Of a stretch of DNA of 5,349 nt, positions 1 through 5,349 are shown in pieces; within the stretch, counting starts at the first letter, position 1, and each line of letters opens with the position of its first letter. The DNA is from Paludibacteraceae bacterium (lineage in GTDB: Bacteria > Bacteroidota > Bacteroidia > Bacteroidales > Paludibacteraceae): contig JAGCQO010000126.1 of NCBI GenBank assembly GCA_017965125.1, positions 1 through 5,349 of the forward strand, in the 5' to 3' direction. The translations under genes were made by a program, and so were the position numbers. The notes below the pieces were generated by a model, which was not told the origin of the DNA, did not search any database, and saw nothing but the letters and a program-made list of their open reading frames with translations.

Positions 1-951
1 GAGGTCGAAGGCCTGTCGGCGGAAGTAAACGAATGTGCTTATGCCGTATTCGTCGCCGTGCGGATGGTCGTGGTCGTGGTGGTGGCCGCAGTGGCAAACT
101 CCGTGCTCATGGTCGCAGTGGCTGTGGTCCTCATGTTCATGTTCGTGGTCGTGTTCATGTTCATGGTGGTGATGGTGGTCATGGTCATCATCATCATCGT
201 CGTCGTCATGCTCATCGACGTGCTTTTCTATCTCGTTTATCCATGTGGCAGAAGTGGCGACCTTCTCGAAGTCAAACAAGCGTGTGTTCACCAACTTGTC
301 GAGGTCAACGTCGCCGTAGTTGCATTCGATTATTTCGGCCTTTGGCTGTATAGCTCTGAGTATTTCTTTTATTCTCTTGAGTTCCTCTGGCTTCACGTCG
401 TTTGCTTTGTTCAGCAGTATTATGTTGCAGAACTCAATTTGTTGTATCACAAGGTTTTCGATGTCCTCGTCGTTGAGGTTCTTCTTCTGCAGGTCGTCGC
501 CGCAACGGAACTCGCTTTGCAGTCTCACTGCGTCCACAACCGAGGCGATGCAGTCGAGTCTTATCTCGCCGTTCTCCGAGTACTTCGCATCAAGGTTAGG
601 CATCGAGCAGATGGTCTGCGCTATAGGTCCAGGCTCGCATATTCCGCTGGCTTCTATGACGATGTAGTCGAACTTCTTCATCGAAGTTATCTCGTGCAGC
701 TGTTCCACGAGGTCCATCTTCAGTGTGCAGCAGATGCATCCGTTCTGCAGCGCCACGAGGCTGTCGTCCTTCTGTCCTACGATGCCTCCTTTCTGTATCA
801 GTTCGGCGTCTATGTTCACCTCGCCTATGTCGTTGACAATGACAGCGAACTTGATTCCTTTCTTGTTTGACAGTATTCTGTTGAGAAGCGTTGTCTTTCC
901 GCTGCCAAGGTATCCGGTCAGCAGAAGCACTGGGATTTCTTTATTCTCCAT
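1..951 (-). CDS. COG0523 / CobW-family G3E GTPase with His/Asp-rich metal-binding insert (3' end off window)
   Basis: Probable GTP-dependent metallochaperone of the cytoplasm. Members of COG0523 (CobW, YeiR, YjiA, ZNG1) use GTP hydrolysis to deliver zinc, cobalt or other metals to client proteins. 317 codons are visible, and the reading frame is open to the left edge. Walker A is GYLGSGKTT (residues 13-21). The family metal motif follows as NGCICCTL (70-77, Cys72, Cys74 and Cys75). The G3-like motif is IEASG (99-103), and SVVDA lies at 137-141. The G4 position reads NKAN (181-184) instead of the usual NKxD. Residues 248-298 are an insert with 23 His, then GISTFVYFRRQAF opens the CobW_C domain, whose remainder is missing. 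The ATG at 951 is chosen because Walker A then lies at the usual distance from the N terminus. A -7 element lies about 30 bases upstream. The metal and the client cannot be read from the sequence; the insert suggests zinc, nickel or cobalt. The family assignment is very secure. Confidence 0.95.
   Translation of the reverse strand, partial: MENKEIPVLLLTGYLGSGKTTLLNRILSNKKGIKFAVIVNDIGEVNIDAELIQKGGIVGQKDDSLVALQNGCICCTLKMDLVEQLHEITSMKKFDYIVIEASGICEPGPIAQTICSMPNLDAKYSENGEIRLDCIASVVDAVRLQSEFRCGDDLQKKNLNDEDIENLVIQQIEFCNIILLNKANDVKPEELKRIKEILRAIQPKAEIIECNYGDVDLDKLVNTRLFDFEKVATSATWINEIEKHVDEHDDDDDDDDHDHHHHHEHEHDHEHEHEDHSHCDHEHGVCHCGHHHDHDHPHGDEYGISTFVYFRRQAFDL
58..210 (-). repeat. Low-complexity tract encoding the His/Asp/Glu-rich metal-binding segment
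   Basis: Inside the GTPase gene, codons 248-298 are almost entirely CAT/CAC, GAC/GAT and GAA/GAG. They encode 23 His, a run of eight Asp, alternating His-Glu and His-Asp pairs, and three Cys (residues 279, 286 and 288). On the plus strand this shows as simple gtc/atc/atg/ttc triplets. It separates the GTPase domain from the CobW_C domain, where many COG0523 proteins carry a His-rich loop. The triplet simplicity makes length variation by slippage plausible; that is inference. Confidence 0.85.
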
Positions 952-979
952 TGTGAAAATTGTTTCTTTAAAATCAGTG

Positions 980-987
980 CAAAAGTA
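980..987 (-). promoter_or_regulatory. Putative Bacteroidales -7 promoter element of the GTPase gene
   Basis: The minus strand reads TACTTTTG, an exact match to the TAnnTTTG -7 element used by the Bacteroidota primary sigma factor. It would place the transcript start near 973, giving a leader of only about 20 bases before the ATG at 951. I see no clear TTTG at the -33 position. The short leader leaves no room for a cobalamin or other riboswitch. Confidence 0.5.
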
Positions 988-1067
988 ATAAAAAGAAGAG
1001 CCTTGTTATACATGCATTTTGCAGTTTGTATTTCTTGTTTTAACAATTGGAGGTCAGTTTTTTGTGT

Positions 1068-1110
1068 AAAAAAAAAGGACGCTGAAGAAAAATCTCCAGC
1101 GTCTTTTTTT
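1068..1110 (-). terminator. Rho-independent terminator of the DUF3332 gene
   Basis: GACGCTG (1078-1084) pairs with CAGCGTC (1097-1103) around a 12-base loop. On the minus strand the hairpin is followed by nine T (1076-1068), starting about 25 bases past the stop codon of the lipoprotein gene. On the plus strand seven T (1104-1110) follow, so it is symmetric, and the A and T tracts could extend the stem. No plus-strand gene precedes it, so the minus-strand role is the relevant one. It insulates the downstream GTPase gene. Confidence 0.85.
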
Positions 1111-1129
1111 AATTGTGCGAGAAAATGAA

Positions 1130-1666
1130 TTACTCAGCAAATGCTACAGTGTTGTTAGAAACGATAGCCTTGTAAGCCAATGTTCCAGCCTGTGAGAGCT
1201 CAACAACAGCGTCAGTGCCGTACATCTTAACGTGGTTGTCGTCAACGAATGTCAGGAACTTAACAGACTCGCCGTCCTTAACTGCTGACCATGAGTTGTC
1301 CTCTGCGTTGTAAACCAAGTCAAGCTGACCTTCCTGGCCTTCCTTAGTGATAGTGTAACCGTTCTGGTGAGAAGCGATGCGGAATGTTCCGTTTGCGTCC
1401 TTCACAGTCTTCACAGTGTTAACACCCATTGGGTTGCTGCCAGACCAGAATTCGATTGTGTTGATAACCCAGAAATCTACAAAGGCAGAAATCTCGTAAA
1501 CAGGCAGAATCCAGAAACAGATGTAAACGATCTCGTTGACAAACTTGTTGCTAAGGCCGCCGTTCCACTCGAGAACCTTGTTGAACAAACCATAAGAACC
1601 GATACAAGAGCTGAACATTACGCTACTTGCCAATACTGCAGATACTGCAATGATAAGTTTTCTCAT
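1130..1666 (-). CDS. DUF3332 family lipoprotein
   Basis: A 178-residue predicted lipoprotein of unknown function, recognised from memory as the DUF3332 family common in Bacteroidota. MRKLIIAVSAVLASSVMFSSC is a lipoprotein signal peptide: basic start, hydrophobic core, and a lipobox ending in Cys21. The residues after Cys21 (IGSY) lack the acidic export signal seen in surface-exposed Bacteroidota lipoproteins, so a periplasm-facing location is more likely (inference). The conserved core covers roughly residues 22-80: GLFNKVLEWN, NKFVNEIVY, the hydrophobic stretch CFWILPVYEISAFVDFWVIN, and IEFWSGSNP. The remainder (81-178) looks like a small beta-rich domain. Length is normal for the family. 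The gene stands alone, with its own -7 element upstream and a terminator downstream, and is divergent from the gene at 1868. No catalytic residues are apparent and no function is claimed. Confidence 0.9.
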   Translation of the reverse strand: MRKLIIAVSAVLASSVMFSSCIGSYGLFNKVLEWNGGLSNKFVNEIVYICFWILPVYEISAFVDFWVINTIEFWSGSNPMGVNTVKTVKDANGTFRIASHQNGYTITKEGQEGQLDLVYNAEDNSWSAVKDGESVKFLTFVDDNHVKMYGTDAVVELSQAGTLAYKAIVSNNTVAFAE

Positions 1667-1696
1667 TTTTTATTATTTTTAGTTATAACTAATGGG

Positions 1697-1704
1697 CAAA
1701 TGTA
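1697..1704 (-). promoter_or_regulatory. Putative -7 promoter element of the DUF3332 gene
   Basis: The minus strand reads TACATTTG, an exact TAnnTTTG match, 30 bases before the ATG at 1666. This gives an expected leader of roughly 20-25 bases. A -33 TTTG is not evident at the usual spacing. Confidence 0.5.
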
Positions 1705-1836
1705 TGAAATATTAAGAATAAATGAACCCCGATTCGATTTTTTATGTCGGAATATTTATTTTGAGAATCTTATGTCATTGATTATATAACTTGCGCGGTT
1801 TTGGGCGACATTCCACAGATATGTAAGTTGATTTTG

Positions 1837-1844
1837 TATATTTG
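1837..1844 (+). promoter_or_regulatory. Putative -7 promoter element of the 93-residue membrane protein gene
   Basis: TATATTTG matches TAnnTTTG exactly and lies 23 bases before the ATG at 1868. The divergent minus-strand element is at 1697-1704, so about 130 bases separate the two promoters. I see no other element or conserved gene in the 1667-1867 intergenic stretch. Confidence 0.5.
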
Positions 1845-1867
1845 ACGGCATAAACAAACTTTATTCT

Positions 1868-2149
1868 ATGTCAAATCAGAATTTACCAACAGAACAAGTC
1901 AAGACGCCTTCGTTGTGGGTGGCTATCATTTTGGACGTTTTGGGATTGGTCACGTTCACCATTCCGGGAGTAGGGGAGTTCGGCGATGTCGTATGGGCGC
2001 CGCTGTCGGCTTTCCTGTTCGCCCGTTTCTATGGCAACGACAAATTGGCGAAGTGGGGCGCGATATTCAACTTTGCCGAGGAGATTCTTCCGTTCACGGA
2101 CTTCTGTCCTACGTTCACCATCGCGTGGTTTATACGCAAATTCCAGTAA
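1868..2149 (+). CDS. Small membrane protein, 93 residues, function unknown
   Basis: I do not recognise a named family, although similar short proteins seem familiar from Bacteroidota genomes. After a polar start (residues 1-14) there is a hydrophobic helix, about 16-33 (LWVAIILDVLGLVTFTIP). Next come GVGEFGDVVWAPLSAFLFARF (34-54) as a second hydrophobic segment, a short basic linker (YGNDKLAKWG), and a third part with the signature NFAEEILPFTDFCPTFTIAW (68-87). Acidic residues Glu37, Asp40, Glu71, Glu72 and Asp78 sit next to Pro and Gly in or beside the membrane segments. There is no signal peptide cleavage site. No Shine-Dalgarno sequence precedes the ATG, as is normal in this phylum; a -7 element and a strong downstream terminator support a real single-gene transcript. 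It converges on the spmAB fusion gene. Inner-membrane location is inferred. Confidence 0.85.
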   Translation: MSNQNLPTEQVKTPSLWVAIILDVLGLVTFTIPGVGEFGDVVWAPLSAFLFARFYGNDKLAKWGAIFNFAEEILPFTDFCPTFTIAWFIRKFQ

Positions 2150-2155
2150 AATAAA

Positions 2156-2186
2156 ACAAGGCTTGCGATTCGTTCACAAGCCTTGT
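2156..2186. terminator. Bidirectional terminator between convergent genes
   Basis: ACAAGGCTTG (2156-2165) pairs perfectly with CAAGCCTTGT (2177-2186) across an 11-base loop. A T-rich tail follows on the plus strand (ctgtttctttt), and TTTATTTTA follows on the minus strand. It sits 7 bases past the stop of the 1868-2149 gene and 24 bases past the stop of the spmAB fusion gene, so it can end both transcripts. Confidence 0.85.
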
Positions 2187-2209
2187 CTGTTTCTTTTCCT
2201 TTTGTTCTG

Positions 2210-3463
2210 TTACTGGGACAGCAGATATGCAATGAAAATGGCTGCTATGACTCCGGCGAGGTCAGCCGTCAGTCCTGCCACTACGGCGTATCTTGTTTTC
2301 TTTATGCCCACAAGTCCGAAGTACAGCGCGATGATGTAGAATGTCGTGTCTGCCGCGCCTTGGAATATGCAGCTCAGCCTGCCGGCGAACGAGTCTGGTC
2401 CGAAGGTGTGCATCGTCTCCACCATCATTGCCTTGGCGCCGCTGCCTGAGAGCGGCTTCATGAATGCTGTAGGCAGGGCGTCGATGAATTTACTGTCGTA
2501 GCCTAACCATCCCACGAGCGCTTTGATGCCGTCGGTCAGCAAGTCCATAGCTCCCGACGCTCTGAAGACGCCTATGCCCACGAGGATTCCTATCATAAAC
2601 GGAATTATCTTGATGGAGATGCTGAAGCCGTCTTTCGCTCCGTCGATGAACGCGTCGTAAACGTTCACTTTCTTTATGGCCGCGCCAGTGATGAATGTGA
2701 CGATGATGGCTAAGAGGATGAGGTTGGAAGCGATGTTGGATACAAGCTCCATTTCTGCTTTGTCGAGGCTCGACATTCCCCACACGAGGAGCGCGAGGGC
2801 TGCGATGATGCCGCCGATCCATCCCACGACAGTCTTGTTCAGCAGGTTCAGCCTTTGCTTTATGCCGACGAAAAGAATCGCCGTCAGGGTCGATATGGCT
2901 GTCGCGATGAGTATCGGTATGAACACGTCTGTCGGACTTGCCGCATGTTCGCCCATAGGGCCGGTGACTGTCGCTCTCATAGCCAGGACAGACACTGGGA
3001 TGATGGTCAGTCCGGAGGTGTTGAGCGCAAGGAACATTATCTGCGCGTCGGAGGCGGTGTCTTTTTTCGTGTTGAGGTCCTGGAGCGACTGCATGGCTTT
3101 CAGTCCCATCGGTGTCGCCGCGTTGTCAAGGCCTAACATGTTGGCCGAGAAGTTCATGAGCAGTTGTCCGTGAACCTCGTGGTTCTTAGGTATGCTTGGG
3201 AAAAGCTTTGCAAAGAACGGTCCGACGATTTTCGCCATGAAGTTTATGGCGCCGGCTTTCTCGCCTATGTTCATTATTCCTAACCACAGCGTCATGACTC
3301 CTGCCAGCGGAAGGGCTATGTCCATGACCGCCATTTTCGACATGTCGAATGTGCTGTCGATTATGCGTTTAAACACCTCGGTGTCGCCCATGAACACCGC
3401 TTGTATTATAGCCACAACGAAGGCTACGATGAAAAACGCAATCCAGATGTAATTAAGTACCAT
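2210..3463 (-). CDS. SpmA-SpmB fusion: nucleoside-recognition (Gate) domain membrane protein
   Basis: A 417-residue polytopic inner-membrane protein that joins the two spore maturation proteins of Bacillus in one chain. The SpmA half (about 1-205) holds NMLGLDNAATPMGLKAM (108-124) and LNTSGLTIIP (147-156), both typical of SpmA. A hydrophobic linker region spans about 211-230. The SpmB half (about 240-417) holds PFMIGILVGIGVFRASGAMD (288-307), LPTAFMKPLSGSGAKAMMV (330-348) and GPDSFAGRLS followed by QGAADTTFYIIALYFGLVGI (355-387). Both halves are nearly the length of the separate Bacillus proteins, so the fusion appears intact. The Gate domain is shared with nucleoside transporters and FeoB, but the substrate of this branch is not established. 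In Bacillus SpmA and SpmB affect spore core dehydration; that role cannot apply in a non-sporulating bacterium. The ATG directly follows the TAA of the LRR gene, giving a two-gene operon, and a terminator lies 24 bases past its stop. Confidence 0.92.
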   Translation of the reverse strand: MVLNYIWIAFFIVAFVVAIIQAVFMGDTEVFKRIIDSTFDMSKMAVMDIALPLAGVMTLWLGIMNIGEKAGAINFMAKIVGPFFAKLFPSIPKNHEVHGQLLMNFSANMLGLDNAATPMGLKAMQSLQDLNTKKDTASDAQIMFLALNTSGLTIIPVSVLAMRATVTGPMGEHAASPTDVFIPILIATAISTLTAILFVGIKQRLNLLNKTVVGWIGGIIAALALLVWGMSSLDKAEMELVSNIASNLILLAIIVTFITGAAIKKVNVYDAFIDGAKDGFSISIKIIPFMIGILVGIGVFRASGAMDLLTDGIKALVGWLGYDSKFIDALPTAFMKPLSGSGAKAMMVETMHTFGPDSFAGRLSCIFQGAADTTFYIIALYFGLVGIKKTRYAVVAGLTADLAGVIAAIFIAYLLSQ

Positions 3464-4177
3464 TTACTTCTTGTGTATTTTACCGTCGGTCGACGAGGTA
3501 TAGACTTTGTTCTTGGCCGCAACGTTTATTTTCTTGAGGTTCGGGCTGTTCTCGAAGGCGTCAGTTGCGATGCTTGTCACGCTTGCAGGCACGGTCACTT
3601 CCTTGAGGTCGGCGCATCCGCTGAAGGTTCTCGCCTCGATGGTTGTCAGTCCGTTAGGCAGGCTTATGCTTTTGAGCGCGCTGAAGAAGAACGCTCTCTT
3701 GCCTAAGCTTTTCAGTGAAGCTGGCAGCTCGATGGTTCCGAGGTTTGTCATGTGGAAAGCGTCGTCGCCTATCTTCACGAGAGTGTTAGGCAGCGACACG
3801 CACTCGAGGAACATGCAGCCGGAGAAAGCGCCGTTGCCTATCTCCTTTATCGCAGCGTCGCTCATGTTTATGCTTCTGAGCTTCTTGCATCCGGCGAAGG
3901 CTTTGTCGCCTATCTTGGTCACGTTCAGTGTCTTGTCGTCTTTCTTTACGGTCTTCGGGATGTATATCTCGCCAGAATACTTCTTAGCGACGACAATGGC
4001 CTCCGTTCCGTTCGCTTTGTATTTTATGCCGCCCACTTCGAACTCGTCGGCAGCTGGGGCAGTCGCTGTGGCTGTGGTCTCGGACTTGCCGAAAACCTTT
4101 TTCAGGTTTATGGTCTGCGCATTGGCTGCGTTAGCCATTATCGCCACTGCTATTATTATAAGTCTGCTTTTGCTCAT
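3464..4177 (-). CDS. BspA-like leucine-rich-repeat (LRR_5) secreted protein
   Basis: A predicted exported LRR protein of 237 residues. Residues 1-20 form a signal peptide, with likely cleavage after NAANA and before Gln21. A Thr/Ala-rich spacer (about 32-44) follows, then the usual BspA lead-in: GGIKYKANGTEAIVV and YSGEIYIPKTV. Six LRR_5 units of about 20-24 residues occupy about 86-220, each with the pattern IGxxAFxGCxxLxxIxLPxxL, for example KIGDKAFAGCKKL and EIGNGAFSGCMFL. The chain stops at VYTSSTDGKIHKK, which resembles the start of the SSxDGVL unit that normally follows, so it is a compact or shortened member. BspA-type proteins are surface or secreted binding proteins; the ligand here is unknown. 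I chose the ATG at 4177 over a GTG six bases upstream because it leaves a cleaner signal peptide. The downstream spmAB fusion gene begins at the next base. Confidence 0.88.
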   Translation of the reverse strand: MSKSRLIIIAVAIMANAANAQTINLKKVFGKSETTATATAPAADEFEVGGIKYKANGTEAIVVAKKYSGEIYIPKTVKKDDKTLNVTKIGDKAFAGCKKLRSINMSDAAIKEIGNGAFSGCMFLECVSLPNTLVKIGDDAFHMTNLGTIELPASLKSLGKRAFFFSALKSISLPNGLTTIEARTFSGCADLKEVTVPASVTSIATDAFENSPNLKKINVAAKNKVYTSSTDGKIHKK

Positions 4178-4179
4178 AC

Positions 4180-4277
4180 GCACAATGATTTTGTGTTATT
4201 CCTGCTTTATGATTTATATGTCAAACTGTGTTTGTTCTCTCGTTTTATATAATTTTTCTTCTTTGCAATCATTGTGC
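4180..4277. repeat. 11-bp perfect inverted repeat ahead of the LRR-spmAB operon
   Basis: GCACAATGATT (4180-4190) is the exact reverse complement of AATCATTGTGC (4267-4277); the arms are 76 bases apart. A third partial copy, TTGTGCGTA (4288-4296), is the exact reverse complement of TACGCACAA (4177-4185), which includes the first base pair of the chosen start codon. The arms flank the AT-rich intergenic DNA between the barrel gene and the LRR gene. No exact TAnnTTTG element lies between them on either strand; the closest is TGTGTTTG on the plus strand. The repeat could be an operator pair, an RNA pairing that covers the start codon, or recombination sites. None of these is shown by the sequence alone. 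Confidence 0.6.
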
Positions 4278-4307
4278 CACAACCTCTTTGTGCGTAAATC
4301 GCGTTTC

Positions 4308-5345
4308 TTAGAAATTGTATTTCACCATTCCCAGCACTCTGTGGTTGTAGATGGAGTGTGTGTCGCTTACGGTTCCGTTTTTCTTCATGGTGCCGTAGTC
4401 GATGCCGCTCAGTTCATATTGCACGCCGATGTTGAAGTGTTTCAGGTTGTACGTGAACGATGGGCATATTCTCCAGTTCTGGTCTATGTCGTTGCTTCCG
4501 TTTTTGCCTTTGTAGTAAACGAGAGTGCCGCTTGTTCCCTTTGTGTCGGTTACGGTCGCAAGTTCTCCGCTCAGCAGTCCGAGGTTCTTTGAGTATCCTG
4601 CGTAGATTCCGACTTTGTACTTCTTGCCGTAGAACACGTTGATGTATGATGTCGTGTGTGTCAGCGGAGTGTAGTCGAACGAGCCGTCGCTGTTTGTGCC
4701 AGTCACAGCGTAACCGCTTATGGTGTTGGTGTGGCTGAGGTTCTGTGCGAGGATGCTCTTCGCCTTTATGCTCCATTTGCCGCTTGTCCATCCTGCGTAG
4801 ATGATAGGCGAGAAGCTCCATACGTGGTCATCAACCTTTCTTGTTATGTCGTCGGTGCTTGCGTCGTTGTCGTGGTCGAACTTGCCCTTTGTTCTTGGGC
4901 GGATATATGTCACGTCAACTCCTGCGCCGGCTTCCCATCCGTCTTTGTTGTAGCCTAATCCGGCATACATTTCAGGTATGATGCTGTATTTCGAGAAGTT
5001 TACGCCGCTTGAGTTCTTGGCTAAGCTTGCGTAGTTGTCTATTCCGCTCGGGCCTACCGATGTGTACTGCAACTGCCACAGCACAGCCGCTTTCAGGCTC
5101 AGTCCTTCTACAGGCTTGTAGTTGTATTGTATCTGTGGGCTACGGTTCAGTGTGTTGTAAGGCGCGCCGGCCGCGTAGCTGAATTCGTCTGGTGTGGCGC
5201 ATCCTACGAGTGGGTGCCATGTCTGGCCGAGTATCAGTGCGTGGGGTGTCCAGTCGAGTCTGTAGAAGGGCTGTCTGATTCTGAAGAGCGAGTTCTGGTC
5301 GCCGTATCCGTTGAAGTCGAACTCGATGTTGCCCGATGTATTGGC
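4308..5345 (-). CDS. Outer-membrane beta-barrel (porin-like) protein, C-terminal part; in-frame TGA at the window edge
   Basis: 345 codons are open on the minus strand from just after a TGA at 5348-5346 to the TAA at 4308-4310. The product resembles Bacteroidales outer-membrane barrel proteins of about 400 residues, recognised from memory. Segments that look conserved are GNIEFDFNGYG (5-15), GQTWHPL (40-46), GAPYNTLNRSPQIQY (60-74) and AVLWQLQYTSVGPSG (87-101). Alternating-residue strands separated by polar loops follow, for example GVDVTYIRP, WSIKAKSI and KYKVGIYAGY. The chain ends in MVKYNF, a terminal Phe as in the signal recognised by the BAM assembly machinery. No ATG, GTG or TTG occurs in frame before the GTG at 5084, and that codon is inside a conserved strand, so it is not a credible start. 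The signal peptide and first strands must lie beyond the window. The in-frame TGA therefore means a nonsense mutation, a frameshift or a base-call error. Substrate unknown. Confidence 0.75.
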   Translation of the reverse strand, partial: ANTSGNIEFDFNGYGDQNSLFRIRQPFYRLDWTPHALILGQTWHPLVGCATPDEFSYAAGAPYNTLNRSPQIQYNYKPVEGLSLKAAVLWQLQYTSVGPSGIDNYASLAKNSSGVNFSKYSIIPEMYAGLGYNKDGWEAGAGVDVTYIRPRTKGKFDHDNDASTDDITRKVDDHVWSFSPIIYAGWTSGKWSIKAKSILAQNLSHTNTISGYAVTGTNSDGSFDYTPLTHTTSYINVFYGKKYKVGIYAGYSKNLGLLSGELATVTDTKGTSGTLVYYKGKNGSNDIDQNWRICPSFTYNLKHFNIGVQYELSGIDYGTMKKNGTVSDTHSIYNHRVLGMVKYNF

Positions 5346-5349
5346 TCAC

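Noticed and set aside
58..870. A 270-codon plus-strand open frame rich in Val and Met
   Set aside because: It is the mirror of the GTPase gene. The Val/Met/Phe-rich start is the complement of the His/Asp/Glu codons, and the minus-strand frame has clear family motifs.
952..1067. Possible cobalamin or other metal riboswitch ahead of the GTPase gene
   Set aside because: The likely promoter leaves a leader of only about 20 bases, and I saw no riboswitch core or extended helix in the region.
2676..3173. A 165-codon plus-strand open frame
   Set aside because: It is the complement of the spmAB fusion gene, whose motifs are continuous through this stretch.
4191..4266. Promoter inside the inverted-repeat spacer
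   Set aside because: No exact TAnnTTTG on either strand. TGTGTTTG on the plus strand has one mismatch and no -33 partner, so I did not annotate it.
4271..4295. Possible terminator for the barrel gene
   Set aside because: On the minus strand CACAA and TTGTG can form a 5-bp stem around AGAGG, but there is no T-tract after it, so termination is not supported.
3507..4592. A 361-codon plus-strand open frame spanning two genes
   Set aside because: It lies antisense to the LRR gene, the intergenic region and the barrel gene, all better explained by recognisable minus-strand proteins. It shows no domain of its own.
5140..5349. A minus-strand frame opening with GTG at 5349, rich in Arg, Gln and Thr
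   Set aside because: Its composition is that of an out-of-frame reading of the barrel gene; the +1 frame carries the conserved barrel residues.

Overview
The window looks like chromosomal DNA from a member of the Bacteroidales, closest in flavour to Prevotella, Bacteroides or Muribaculaceae. The grounds are a DUF3332-type lipoprotein, a BspA-like leucine-rich-repeat secreted protein, a single-chain SpmA-SpmB fusion in a lineage that does not sporulate, TAnnTTTG-type promoter -7 elements, and start codons without Shine-Dalgarno sequences. I assigned no genus. I saw no tRNA, rRNA, CRISPR array or insertion sequence.

Layout from left to right: (1) <1-951, minus strand, a COG0523/CobW-family G3E GTPase whose C-terminal domain runs off the left edge. 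It carries a very His/Asp-rich metal-binding insert. (2) 1130-1666, minus strand, a DUF3332 lipoprotein with its own -7 element and a strong terminator. (3) 1868-2149, plus strand, a 93-residue membrane protein of unknown function, divergent from gene 2. (4) A bidirectional terminator at 2156-2186, between convergent genes. (5) 2210-3463, minus strand, an SpmA-SpmB fusion membrane protein, placed directly behind (6) 3464-4177, minus strand, a BspA-like LRR protein. The stop codon of gene 6 abuts the ATG of gene 5, so they form a two-gene operon. (7) A short intergenic region with an 11-bp inverted repeat. (8) 4308-5345, minus strand, the C-terminal part of an outer-membrane beta-barrel protein, interrupted by an in-frame TGA four bases from the right edge.

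The genes do not form one obvious pathway. Most products belong to the cell envelope: a lipoprotein, two inner-membrane proteins, a secreted or periplasmic LRR protein and an outer-membrane barrel. The GTPase is a likely metal chaperone. I found no convincing new defence, mobile or biosynthetic system. The points most worth a second look are the inverted repeat ahead of the LRR-spmAB operon, the interrupted barrel gene, the altered G4 motif and extreme His/Asp insert of the GTPase, and the unknown 93-residue membrane protein.
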